A stretch of 33,075 bases of DNA. It comes from DASZTU01 sp035493835 (GTDB taxonomy: Bacteria; Pseudomonadota; Alphaproteobacteria; Rhizobiales; Devosiaceae). Shown here piece by piece: positions 7,334-14,465 of the stretch. Under the pieces are notes generated by a model. It was not told the origin of the DNA. It did no database searches and saw only the letters and a program-made list of their open reading frames with translations. The stretch covers positions 1-33,075 of the forward strand of contig DATJHO010000103.1 in NCBI GenBank assembly GCA_035493835.1. Direction: 5' to 3'. The position numbers were made by a program, and so were the translations under genes. How positions within the stretch are numbered: position 1 is the stretch's first letter; every line of letters begins with the position of its first letter.

Positions 7334-8550
7334 TGCCGCGCGTAATCCTTTGCGTCCTCGATAGTTTTGGCATCGGAGGCGCTCCTGACGCGGCCGAGTA
7401 TGGCGATGCGGGGGCCAACACGCTCCTCCACATCGCCGAAACCTGTGCCGATGGCCGCGCCGATGCCGCGGGCCTGCGCTCCGGGCCGCTGCATCTGCCC
7501 CATCTCGATGCGCTAGGCCTCGGGGCCTCGGGGCTTTTGGCCTCGGGCCAACTCGCGCCGGGCCTTACGGCCAATGCCCTGGGCGGACGCTGGGGCGTCG
7601 GCCGCGAGGTCAGCAAGGGCAAGGACACCCCGTCCGGCCACTGGGAGATCGCCGGCGTGCCGGTGCCGTTCGCCTGGGGCTATTTTCCCCCGGCCGAGCC
7701 GGCGTTTCCGCCCGAACTGGTCGCCGAATTGGTTGAGCGGGCAGGGCTGCCGGGCATTCTGGGCGACAAGCATGCTTCCGGCACCACCATCCTCGAAGAG
7801 CTGGGCGAGGAGAGCGTCCGCACCGGCAGGCCGATCTGTTACACCTCCGTCGACAGCGTCTTCCAGATCGCCGCGCATGAGAGCCATTTCGGCCTCGAGC
7901 GTCTCTACCGGGTCTGCGAAATCGCCTTCGGGCTTACCGCGCCGCTGATGATCGGCCGCGTCATCGCTCGCCCGTTCGTTGGCGAGACCGCCAAGACCTT
8001 CGCGAGAACCGGCAACCGCCGCGATTTCGCCATTCCCCCGCCCGAGCCGACGCTGCTCGATCGCGCCAACGAGGCCGGACGGCAGGTTTTCGCCATCGGC
8101 AAGATTTCGGACATCTATGCGGCCCGCGGCGTCACCCACAAGCTCAAGGCGACCGGCAACATGAAGCTGTTCGACGCAACCCTGGACGCCATGGAAATGG
8201 CGGCGGACGGCGCACTGGTCTTCGCCAATTTCGTCGATTTCGACCAAGAGTTCGGCCACCGCCGCAATGTTCCCGGCTACGCGGCGGCGCTCGAGGCCTT
8301 CGATGCACGGCTGCCGGAGCTGATCGCCAGGCTGCGCCATGACGATTTGCTCGTCCTCACCGCCGATCATGGCAACGATCCCACCTGGCGCGGCACTGAT
8401 CACACGCGCGAACAGGTGCCGATCCTTTGTTTTTCCCCAAGCCTATCGAAAGGAGAGATTGGCATTCGCCGGACCTTCGCCGATATTGGCGAAAGCGCTG
8501 CCCGCTGGCTCGGGCTCGCCGCCGGCCCGCATGGGCAAAGTTTTCTCTAA
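7333..8550 (+). CDS. deoB: Phosphopentomutase
   Basis: Interconverts (deoxy)ribose-1-phosphate and (deoxy)ribose-5-phosphate, linking DeoA to DeoC. The protein has 405 residues, the normal size, and belongs to the alkaline-phosphatase-like metalloenzymes. The N-terminal metal-binding DSFGIGGAPDA and the C-terminal TADHGNDPTWRGTDHTRE motif carrying metal-ligand Asp and His residues are both present. I start at ATG 7333, which overlaps the deoA stop (TGATG), because the conserved N-terminus MPRVILCVLDSFGIGG begins there. An in-frame start 51 bases upstream would only add residues from the deoA reading region. Assignment is firm. Confidence 0.95.
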   Translation: MPRVILCVLDSFGIGGAPDAAEYGDAGANTLLHIAETCADGRADAAGLRSGPLHLPHLDALGLGASGLLASGQLAPGLTANALGGRWGVGREVSKGKDTPSGHWEIAGVPVPFAWGYFPPAEPAFPPELVAELVERAGLPGILGDKHASGTTILEELGEESVRTGRPICYTSVDSVFQIAAHESHFGLERLYRVCEIAFGLTAPLMIGRVIARPFVGETAKTFARTGNRRDFAIPPPEPTLLDRANEAGRQVFAIGKISDIYAARGVTHKLKATGNMKLFDATLDAMEMAADGALVFANFVDFDQEFGHRRNVPGYAAALEAFDARLPELIARLRHDDLLVLTADHGNDPTWRGTDHTREQVPILCFSPSLSKGEIGIRRTFADIGESAARWLGLAAGPHGQSFL

Positions 8551-8574
8551 TCGATAACCGGAGGCTTGCGCAGC

Positions 8575-9204
8575 ATGGCCAATGTGACCGTCCTCGAGCA
8601 TCCGCTGATCCAGCACAAGCTGACCATCATGCGGAGCAAGGAGACTTCGACGGCGAGCTTTCGGCGGCTGCTGCGCGAAATCGCGCACCTGATGTGCTAT
8701 GAGGTGACGCGCGATCTCGAACTGCAGATGATCCCGATCGAAACGCCGCTCACCGAAATGGAAGCGCCTTCGATCAAGGGCAAGAAGCTGGTCTTCGCCT
8801 CGATCCTGCGCGCTGGCAACGGGCTGCTCGACGGCATGCTCGACCTGGTGCCGGCGGCCCGCGTCGCCCATATCGGCATCTATCGCGACCACGAAACCTT
8901 GCAGCCGGTCGAATATTATTTCAAGGCGCCGTCCGAGCTCGAAAATCGCCTCATCATCGTCGTCGACCCGATGCTGGCGACGGCCAATTCCTCAATCGCG
9001 GCCATCGAGCGGCTGAAAGAGCGCGGCGCCAATAATCTGCGCTTCCTGTGCCTGCTCGCCGCGCCCGAGGGGATCGCCAAGTTTACGTCGGCACATCCGG
9101 ACGTGCCGGTTTTCACCGCGGCCATCGACAGCCATCTCAACGAACTCGGCTATATCGTGCCGGGGCTGGGCGACGCCGGCGACCGAATGTACGGCACGAA
9201 GTAG
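8575..9204 (+). CDS. upp: Uracil phosphoribosyltransferase
   Basis: Makes UMP from uracil and PRPP, salvaging the base released by the phosphorylase. I place the start at ATG 8575, giving 209 residues, the usual UPRT length, preceded by GGAGG at 8560-8564. A TTG nine bases earlier lacks support. The uracil-site end YIVPGLGDAGDRMYGT is intact. The PRPP loop reads DPMLATANSS where E. coli UPRT has DPMLATGGS; see findings. It is the last gene of the nucleoside cluster, 24 bases after deoB. A T-run (9206-9212) follows the stop without a convincing hairpin, then the family A repeat. Confidence 0.95.
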   Translation: MANVTVLEHPLIQHKLTIMRSKETSTASFRRLLREIAHLMCYEVTRDLELQMIPIETPLTEMEAPSIKGKKLVFASILRAGNGLLDGMLDLVPAARVAHIGIYRDHETLQPVEYYFKAPSELENRLIIVVDPMLATANSSIAAIERLKERGANNLRFLCLLAAPEGIAKFTSAHPDVPVFTAAIDSHLNELGYIVPGLGDAGDRMYGTK

Positions 9205-9239
9205 GATTTTTTTCACGAGGCGCACGCGGTGCCGCATCC

Positions 9240-9325
9240 CCCGCCCTCGTGGTGAGCTTGTCGAACCACGGGTCCCAAGCTGAGCGTAGCAACCTCGTCC
9301 TTCGACAAGCTCAGGATGAGGTTGC
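9240..9325. repeat. Pair of constant-loop palindromes (family A, copy 2)
   Basis: The first hairpin has stem CGTGGT / ACCACG around GAGCTTGTCGA. The second has stem CAACCTCGTCCT / AGGATGAGGTTG around TCGACAAGCTC. The loop core is identical to copy 1 at 2888-2986, with the two hairpins again in opposite orientation, while the stem sequences differ. The pair separates upp from the convergent HAD gene and could act as a bidirectional transcription end, which is inference. Confidence 0.8.
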
Positions 9326-9369
9326 GAATAGGCTCGGTCCCGGAACTTACAGGACAGGCCGGGCGAGCT

Positions 9370-9987
9370 CTATGCCTTGAGCGGCAGCCCGTAGCTGATG
9401 AGTTCGGCTCGGAGGGCAGCCGGCGAGGTGAAATGGATCGCGGCCATGCCGAACTTGCGGGCGGAGACGACATTGGCCTCGTTGTCGTCGATGAAGACGC
9501 AGCTGTTCGGCGCCAGGCTGTAGCGTTCGCAGAACACGCGGAAGATGCGCGGATCGGGTTTGACGAAGCGTTCGAGGCCGGAAACCACGATGCCGTCGAA
9601 CTTTTCGAGGAAGGGCCACTCGCCGAGGCAGGTCATCCACTTCTCCCACGAGAAGTTGGTGATGGCGAAGGTCGGCAGGTCGGCGGCGATCAGCTCGTCG
9701 TGGATGGCGATGGTGCCTTCGATGAAGCCGTTGAAGGTTTCCTTCCAGCGTTCGTCATAGGCCTTGATCTCGCGCCAGTATTTGGGAAAGCGGGTGATCA
9801 GCCGCGCGACGCCCTCGGCATAGATGTCGCCGGCGTCAAATTCGAGGTTCCAGTCGAGGGTGCAGACGTTTTCGTGGAACCATTGCGCCTCGTCCTCAGT
9901 CTCGAAGAGCTTGCGGAACAGGTACATCGGGTTCCAGTCCACGAACACGCCACCAAGGTCGAAGACGGGCACGAGCGTTTCGGTCAT
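9370..9987 (-). CDS. HAD-superfamily hydrolase
   Basis: A 205-residue HAD-IA type protein. Motif I is VFDLGGVFVDW with nucleophile Asp10, motif II is AITN, motif III the Lys of RFVKPDP and motif IV FIDDNEANV. The position two residues after the nucleophile is Gly instead of the general-acid Asp, as in YihX-like sugar phosphatases and haloacid dehalogenases. The substrate cannot be told from sequence; a small phosphorylated metabolite is likely. The start ATG (9985-9987 on the complement) is preceded by AGGAA seven bases away. It is convergent with upp and stands alone, with no evident link to the pilus genes beyond it. Confidence 0.88.
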   Translation of the reverse strand: MTETLVPVFDLGGVFVDWNPMYLFRKLFETEDEAQWFHENVCTLDWNLEFDAGDIYAEGVARLITRFPKYWREIKAYDERWKETFNGFIEGTIAIHDELIAADLPTFAITNFSWEKWMTCLGEWPFLEKFDGIVVSGLERFVKPDPRIFRVFCERYSLAPNSCVFIDDNEANVVSARKFGMAAIHFTSPAALRAELISYGLPLKA

Positions 9988-10027
9988 CGGGAGATTCCTG
10001 CCGCTGGAGGGGACTAGAGCCGTTCAT

Positions 10028-10117
10028 CGTTTCAAGGAAACGCTAAACATTCCAAGTCTTTGTCTTGCCGCGTTTCCGAACCCGGAAAGTGATGGCCACT
10101 TTTCCTCGAAACGCTCC
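10028..10117. repeat. Dispersed palindromic repeat (family E, copy 1)
   Basis: Contains the palindrome CGTTTC-AAG-GAAACG (10028-10042). It is followed at 10069-10117 by GCGTTTCCGAACC, then a CCACTTTT stretch, then GAAACGCTCC. The GCGTTTCCGAACC ... CCCACTTT arrangement recurs at 26778-26825 before dnaX. It lies in the 188-base gap between the HAD gene start and the end of the second TadE-like gene. No gene is seen in this gap. Confidence 0.6.
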
Positions 10118-10175
10118 AAGGGGCTATGCCACGCTGGCCAGGCTCGCGCAAGCGCTGCGCGCGATCACCTTCCGG

Positions 10176-10787
10176 TCAGCAGGGCGGCGCCACATTGTAG
10201 CAAATCTCGGAAGCATAGCGTGGCAGGTAGAAGGTCTGGTGATACAGCGTGAATGGGCTCTTGAAGAACAGGTTCAGCAACGGCTGGTAAGGATAGGTTG
10301 CCTCCGCGACCACGATATAGCTCGTTGCTGTGGAGGTGCCCTGGCTGATGCCGGTCATCGCGCTCAACGTGGCGTTGGCCGGAAAGGCTTGACCCTTGAT
10401 ACGAGCGGTGCCGCCATTAAACGGCTGGCTCCAGAGGACCTGGTTAACGCCGGTGGTGTTGTTCACCGAAAGGACGGTGATGACCTGCGTCAGGCCTGTG
10501 CTGGCGTAGGGCTGCATGATCGACTGGGCGGCGGCGAAATAATCGTTGAGCGGGCCGCTGTCGATTTCCCCGTTAGCCCGCGCGACCAGGTCCCCTATGG
10601 TTGCCGCAACCGTTGTCACCCGCTGATCGGCGCTGATGAGCTGGGTTACCTCGATCGAGCCCAGATAAAGAACCAGCAGCATCGGCATGATCAGCGCGAA
10701 TTCCACCGCGGCCGCGCCGTCGCGGGCGCGGCCGAAGCGGCGCAGAAGCCTCGGCAGGCTGCGGGCAGTGTCGCCGCACCTGCTCAT
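10176..10787 (-). CDS. TadE-like pilus minor pseudopilin (second of pair)
   Basis: A 203-residue protein with a basic N-terminus followed by RDGAAAVEFALIMPMLLVLYLG, the TadE/TadG pattern. A prepilin-like Gly precedes a hydrophobic helix containing the conserved Glu in AAVEFAL. The rest is a periplasmic domain ending in Cys (NVAPPC). Such proteins are cleaved by a CpaA/TadV-type peptidase and are needed for Flp pilus assembly. The ATG overlaps the preceding TadE gene's stop by four bases (ATGA), so the two are a translationally coupled unit on the strand opposite to the main pilus operon. TadE versus TadF cannot be separated by inspection. Confidence 0.85.
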   Translation of the reverse strand: MSRCGDTARSLPRLLRRFGRARDGAAAVEFALIMPMLLVLYLGSIEVTQLISADQRVTTVAATIGDLVARANGEIDSGPLNDYFAAAQSIMQPYASTGLTQVITVLSVNNTTGVNQVLWSQPFNGGTARIKGQAFPANATLSAMTGISQGTSTATSYIVVAEATYPYQPLLNLFFKSPFTLYHQTFYLPRYASEICYNVAPPC

Positions 10788-11353
10788 GTAAAAGGCTCGT
10801 TCTCGAACACGCGCACCGCCGTCAGCAGGCGGGTCCCATCGGAGCTGGTTGCGAGGTTAAGGCCCGGAAGGTTTACCACCACCGGCCATTTATAATAGGC
10901 GGTGACCTTCACCACCTGCGACCCCGTGCCGGGGTTGTAGGCTGGCGAAATGGTCCATTTGGACGGGTCGATGGGATCGAGCGGGGAGGTGGGGGCGCTG
11001 GCCGAGGCAAAGTTCGTCACCACCTGCACCGTGACCAGCAGGCGGGCGGAGCTGGGGCCGCAGTCAAAAATCCCGAACAGCCGGCTACAGATGGCGGCTT
11101 GATAGGAAGCGGCGTTGTAGTTCAACGTGCTCTGCGCCTGCCCGGTGCGGATGAGCCGGCTGCTGTCCTGGACGGCGCCGTCGAGGATCTGCGAGGCGAG
11201 AAAGATCATCGCCGTCTGCAGGATCGCCCCGATCAACGTGAAGAACGGCAGCGCCAGGATGCCGAATTCGACCGCCGTCGCGGCCCCTTCGTCCCCGAGA
11301 AAGCGGCCCAAAGGCGATGCGCTGAGCGTGGTCCGGAATAAGTGAATCGACAT
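10784..11353 (-). CDS. TadE-like pilus minor pseudopilin (first of pair)
   Basis: About 189 residues from the ATG at 11353 (complement); a TTG 21 bases further upstream lacks a ribosome binding site. The N-terminal FLGDEGAATAVEFGILALPFF is the TadE signature: processing-site Gly, conserved Glu, and a hydrophobic segment of about 20 residues. The remaining residues form a periplasmic domain with two cysteines (AICSRLFGIFDC) that may form a disulfide. It is the first gene of a two-gene unit with the TadE-like gene downstream. It is separated from the lone CpaC-N-domain gene by a gap holding a GTTAACCAAAT element and a palindrome. Confidence 0.85.
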   Translation of the reverse strand: MSIHLFRTTLSASPLGRFLGDEGAATAVEFGILALPFFTLIGAILQTAMIFLASQILDGAVQDSSRLIRTGQAQSTLNYNAASYQAAICSRLFGIFDCGPSSARLLVTVQVVTNFASASAPTSPLDPIDPSKWTISPAYNPGTGSQVVKVTAYYKWPVVVNLPGLNLATSSDGTRLLTAVRVFENEPFT

Positions 11354-11514
11354 GGCCCTCGGGGCTGGCAGCAAGCAGGCTCAGCCTAGCCGTTCTTGCC
11401 TAATTCGCCGTTGACGCGGGGCCGCCAATTGCAGGCACCGGCCGATTTGGTTAACGGCGGGCAAATGGCTAGCTGGAGCGTGCTCTGGAGCCTGATCCGG
11501 GCGGTGAAACATCG

Positions 11515-11552
11515 TCTCCCTCCCCCTTGAGGGGAGGGATCAAGGGTGGGGT
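11515..11552. repeat. Short palindrome of the CCCTCTCCC type (family B)
   Basis: TCCCTCCCC (11517-11525) pairs with GGGGAGGGA (11531-11539) around CTTGA, followed by AAGGGTGGGG. It resembles the longer elements at 26501, 29043 and 32228. It sits just downstream of the lone CpaC-N-domain gene and upstream of the TadE pair, all on the minus strand. There it could end transcription, although no T-run is seen on that strand. Confidence 0.6.
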
Positions 11553-11587
11553 TGTTTTGGCTTGGTTCAGGGCGGCCGGATCATGCC

Positions 11588-12040
11588 CTATTGGGCGATC
11601 CCCTGGACCAGCCCCATCGATGAGGTCAGCTGGTTCGTGTAGCTAGGATCGTCGCCGAGCATCACCACCGGGTTGCAGCTGGGCGCGCAAGCGATGGTGC
11701 TGCGCTGTCCGGCGGTGAAGATCGTCACGAGGTCGGCCTGCGACTGGATAACCTCCACCAGCGTGTCCGCGATCGGATTGCCCTTGGAATCGAGCACGAT
11801 CATGTTGGTCTGGCCGTAGCTCTTGCCCGTGAGCACCAGGGTCTTGGGGTCCTGGATGGTGACGTCCGCCACGCCGGGATTGCCAACCACGACCGTCGCC
11901 GCCGGGGCGCTGATCCTCAGTATGCGCGCCATGTTCACTTTTACGGTGATCGGCGCATTCGCCTCGTCGGCAAGCGCCGGCAAAATGGCAACGCCCAATG
12001 CGGCAGCGACAACGCAAACTGAGCCAATCTGGCGAAGCAT
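11588..12040 (-). CDS. Stand-alone CpaC N-terminal-domain protein (pilus-associated, secreted)
   Basis: About 150 residues from the ATG at 12040 (complement). Residues 1 to about 24 are a signal peptide ending ALADEA. The rest matches the 'pilus formation protein N-terminal' domain that opens CpaC/RcpA secretins: MARILRISAPAATVVVGNP, then ADVTIQDPKTLVLTGKSYG and TNMIVLDSKGN. The equivalent block in the window's own CpaC reads DAREVIVSQPTIAAATM ... DTNIVFLDARG. No secretin pore domain follows. Instead there is a short tail with a CAPSC cysteine pair. It is transcribed away from the Flp pilin gene. A periplasmic accessory role near the secretin is plausible but unproven. Confidence 0.8.
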   Translation of the reverse strand: MLRQIGSVCVVAAALGVAILPALADEANAPITVKVNMARILRISAPAATVVVGNPGVADVTIQDPKTLVLTGKSYGQTNMIVLDSKGNPIADTLVEVIQSQADLVTIFTAGQRSTIACAPSCNPVVMLGDDPSYTNQLTSSMGLVQGIAQ

Positions 12041-12219
12041 GGCGGACCCGGGTACTCTCAACACCAGCCGGAATGTGCTCCGCAATGGTGAACAATTGGC
12101 AAACGAGGGTGTCAGGGGTTTGCGCGTATCGGGGACTTGATAAAATGCAAACTATACTGCTAAGAGACGCATCGTAATTTGTGGATGCCGGAGTTTACCT
12201 TCGGCCGCCAAGGTGTGGA

Positions 12220-12235
12220 TTAATTCATTCTCAAC
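12220..12235. promoter_or_regulatory. CtrA-like site upstream of the Flp pilin
   Basis: TTAA-N7-TCAAC at 12220-12235 differs by one base from the CtrA consensus TTAA-N7-TTAA. It lies about 90 bases before the pilin start, inside the 281-base divergent region between the lone CpaC-N gene and the pilin. CtrA control of the pilin gene is known in Caulobacter. Here the site is only a sequence match. I see no convincing -35/-10 pair in this region. Confidence 0.35.
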
Positions 12236-12321
12236 AACTGCCGGATAGTCTCCTCGCAAGTTCGATGTGAGCGAATGTCGAGCGAGCAGTCGCCCGATGC
12301 CGGGTAACCCAGGAGTAGAGA

Positions 12322-12501
12322 ATGAAGCTTATCGCCAAGTTTGCGAATGACGAATCCGGCGCCACCGCGATCGAGTACGGCCTGATCGCCGCTCTGATCG
12401 CCGTCGCCATCATTGCTGCCGCCACCGCGCTCGGCGGCAACCTGTCGAACCTGTTCACCAGGATCAGCAACAATCTGACTTCGATGGCCCCGGCCAGCTA
12501 A
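12322..12501 (+). CDS. flp: Flp/Fap-type pilin
   Basis: A 59-residue major pilin subunit. The leader MKLIAKFANDESG is followed by ATAIEYGLIAALIAVAIIAA. Cleavage is expected after Gly13, leaving Glu18 at mature position 5 and Tyr19 at position 6, the Flp hallmark. The hydrophobic segment and a short polar tail (ISNNLTSMAPAS) complete the protein. AGGAG (12311-12315) lies six bases before the ATG. It is followed by a hairpin terminator and then by the prepilin peptidase gene, so it can be transcribed far more than the rest of the operon. The product assembles into the Tad pilus after processing by CpaA. Confidence 0.93.
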   Translation: MKLIAKFANDESGATAIEYGLIAALIAVAIIAAATALGGNLSNLFTRISNNLTSMAPAS

Positions 12502-12525
12502 TACTGGCGGCATCGCGATTTCCTG

Positions 12526-12560
12526 AAATCGGGGGGCAATGCTCCCCGATTTTGTTGTTT
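12526..12560 (+). terminator. Intrinsic terminator (partial) after the pilin gene
   Basis: AAATCGGGG (12526-12534) pairs with CCCCGATTT (12544-12552), a 9-bp stem that can extend inward, followed by TGTTGTTTGTT. It lies 24 bases after the pilin stop and before cpaA. It probably keeps pilin mRNA in excess over the assembly genes by letting only part of transcription read through. Confidence 0.75.
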
Positions 12561-12625
12561 GTTAAGCCTGTCGTGCTGAAACGGGCTGTCGCTTGGGCGG
12601 CAGGCCGCCGATGGGGGGAACAACC

Positions 12626-13129
12626 ATGCTGGGCAAGTTCGTTCTTCTGCTGTTTCCGCTGCTGATGGCCTTTGCCGCCTCGTCGGATCTGTTGACGATG
12701 CGGATCTCGAACCGCGTAGTGCTGCTGCTGGTTGCGGCCTTCTGCGCCGTAGCGATGGGTATCGGAATGCCGCTCGCCGAATTCGGCCTCCATGCCGCTT
12801 GCGCGGCCCTCGTGCTGGTCGTCGCGTTCGCCTTCTTCTCGCTGGGCTGGATCGGTGGGGGCGATGCCAAGCTTGCCGCAGCCACCGCGTTCTGGCTCGG
12901 TTTTGGCCTCACGCTTCCCTATCTGCTCGATGCCGCCATCATTGGCGGCGCAATGACCTTGCTCATCCTCATGGTCCGGCGCTGGCCGCTGCCGGCCATG
13001 CTGGCCCGCATCAGCTGGATCGACCGGCTGCATGACGCCAAGACCGGCATCCCCTATGGCATTGCGCTCGCCATCGCCGGACTGCTGACCTATTCGGAAA
13101 CCGCCGTCTTCCAGCGACTGGTGGGTTAG
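12626..13129 (+). CDS. cpaA: Prepilin peptidase (A24 family, CpaA/TadV type)
   Basis: Inner-membrane aspartic peptidase that removes the pilin leader. It has 167 residues from ATG 12626; an in-frame ATG at 12611 and a start at 12593 would add a polar, poorly supported N-terminus. The short peptidase-only form, without a methylase domain, is typical of Tad systems. The two catalytic aspartates are visible in AASSDLLTMRISNR and in the GGGDAKL motif of the A24 family. Several membrane helices surround them. It follows the pilin and its terminator, and is separated from cpaB by 308 bases of repeat-rich DNA. Confidence 0.9.
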   Translation: MLGKFVLLLFPLLMAFAASSDLLTMRISNRVVLLLVAAFCAVAMGIGMPLAEFGLHAACAALVLVVAFAFFSLGWIGGGDAKLAAATAFWLGFGLTLPYLLDAAIIGGAMTLLILMVRRWPLPAMLARISWIDRLHDAKTGIPYGIALAIAGLLTYSETAVFQRLVG

Positions 13130-13437
13130 GGCACAAGCCTTTTTGAACCCGGGCCGGGCCCCAAACGCACGTCACCCCGGCGAACGCCGTGGTCCATCTT
13201 GATGCCTAGCCACTTACCCGGCGGCCGCGGCGCGCGCTGGATACTGGCCGCCGCCGGCATGACGCCGAGGATTGGGCTTGGTTTCGTCACCAAGTTCCCG
13301 GCTGAAACCCCAACAGGATTCCGTTAACCCTGCCCGAAAAGCTTCGATTAACCAAACTTTGAGGCTTTGCCGCGCATCATCGGGGGAAGCGAACCGGGCG
13401 TGTTTTCAGCCCTGATGGCGTTGTGGAGTATCTGTCG
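13130..13437. repeat. Non-coding gap with palindromic repeat (family C) before cpaB
   Basis: This 308-base gap carries no convincing gene. It holds a palindromic element bounded by GTCACCCCGGCG (13171) and GCCGGCATGACGCC (13254-13267), with CCCGGCGG and CCGCCGCC arms inside. Closer to cpaB are TTAACCC (13324) and TTAACCAAA (13348), which resemble CtrA half-sites. A promoter for cpaB-cpaC is likely in the A+T-richer 13320-13370 stretch, though no clear -35/-10 pair is evident. Confidence 0.55.
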
Positions 13438-14448
13438 ATGAGACCGGCGCGAATGCTGTTGCTGTTGGTCGCGCTCGTGGCGGGCGGCCTGGCTGCGTTT
13501 CTGGCCACTCGCGGCAGCGCTCCGCCCGCACCGGTCGTCCAGCAGATCATGGCGCCGGAGCAAAAGCCGGCAACCCAGGTCCTGGTCGCCAAGCAGGCAA
13601 TCGGCGTCGGCCAGCGCCTCGCGGCCGGAGACGTCGAATGGCAGCCCTGGCCCGAAAGCGCCGTCCGTCCCGAATATATCACGGTCGCCAAGACCCCCGA
13701 CGCGCCGGCCAAGATCACGGGCACGGTGGCGCGGTTCGAGATTTTCCCGGGCGAGCCGATCCTCGACGCCAAGCTCGTCCACACCGATCAGGGCTATATG
13801 TCGGCGGTGCTCGACCCAGGCATGCGCGGGGTCTCGATCGATATTTCGGCCGCATCGGGTTCGGGCGGCTTCATCATCCCCAATGATCGCGTCGACGTGG
13901 TGGTGACCGATTCTTCAACCGGCCAGCCCAGTTCCCGCGTGCTGCTGAATAACGTCAAGGTGCTGGCGATCGGTACTCGGCTCGGTCAGACCGGCACCAC
14001 CGGAGCGCCGCCCGATCCCAGCGATCCCAAGTCACAGATATTCACCTCCGAGGCGATCGCCACCCTCGAATTGACGCCGACCCAGGCCGATACGCTGATC
14101 AACGCGACGGCGTCGGGCAAGGTCTCGCTGGTCCTGCGCTCGGTTGCCGATTTTGCACAGGCTGCCGGAGGCAATGGCGTGACCGATGTGCGCAACACCG
14201 ACGACTCGGTGAGGGTCATCCGCTTCGGCCGCGCCAGCAATGTGCAGCCGGGCAGTGCGCAGGTGAACCCTGCGGCCTATGTCCCCCCGCCGGTGCTTCC
14301 CACTGTCGCGCCGCCGGTCGCCATCCCCACGCCCCCGGCTCCCATAACCAATACGGTTACCGGGCCAGGCGGCGCCGTCACCACCACCGTCACCACCACC
14401 ACGCCCGCGGCTGCGACGCCGGTGACGCCGCCCGTGTCCGCACAGTAG
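13438..14448 (+). CDS. cpaB: Flp pilus assembly protein CpaB (RcpC)
   Basis: A 336-residue periplasmic protein with an N-terminal membrane anchor (MLLLLVALVAGGLAAFLA) and an SAF/RcpC domain. It is thought to act with the CpaC secretin in the outer-membrane channel of Tad pili. Recognisable blocks are VLVAKQAIGVGQRLAAGDVEW, GTVARFEIFPGEPILDAKLV, and PGMRGVSIDI with FIIPNDRVDVVV. The start is ATG 13438 with GGAG nine bases before it; GTG 13423 is less likely. From about residue 282 the protein turns into a Pro/Thr/Val low-complexity tail (PPPVLP ... TTTVTTTTP), perhaps for contact with peptidoglycan. It lies 17 bases before cpaC. Confidence 0.92.
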   Translation: MRPARMLLLLVALVAGGLAAFLATRGSAPPAPVVQQIMAPEQKPATQVLVAKQAIGVGQRLAAGDVEWQPWPESAVRPEYITVAKTPDAPAKITGTVARFEIFPGEPILDAKLVHTDQGYMSAVLDPGMRGVSIDISAASGSGGFIIPNDRVDVVVTDSSTGQPSSRVLLNNVKVLAIGTRLGQTGTTGAPPDPSDPKSQIFTSEAIATLELTPTQADTLINATASGKVSLVLRSVADFAQAAGGNGVTDVRNTDDSVRVIRFGRASNVQPGSAQVNPAAYVPPPVLPTVAPPVAIPTPPAPITNTVTGPGGAVTTTVTTTTPAAATPVTPPVSAQ

Positions 14449-14465
14449 ATCGCGAGGTCAGCCCG

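Noticed and set aside
9206..9212. T-run after upp as an intrinsic terminator
   Set aside because: No stable hairpin directly precedes it; the stem-forming repeats lie downstream.
9316..10017. 233-residue plus-strand frame over the HAD gene
   Set aside because: The minus strand carries all four HAD motifs; the plus frame has no recognisable features.
12137..12158. Possible promoter TTGATA ... TATACT before the pilin
   Set aside because: The spacer is only 10 bases, far from 16-18, so the two boxes cannot work together.
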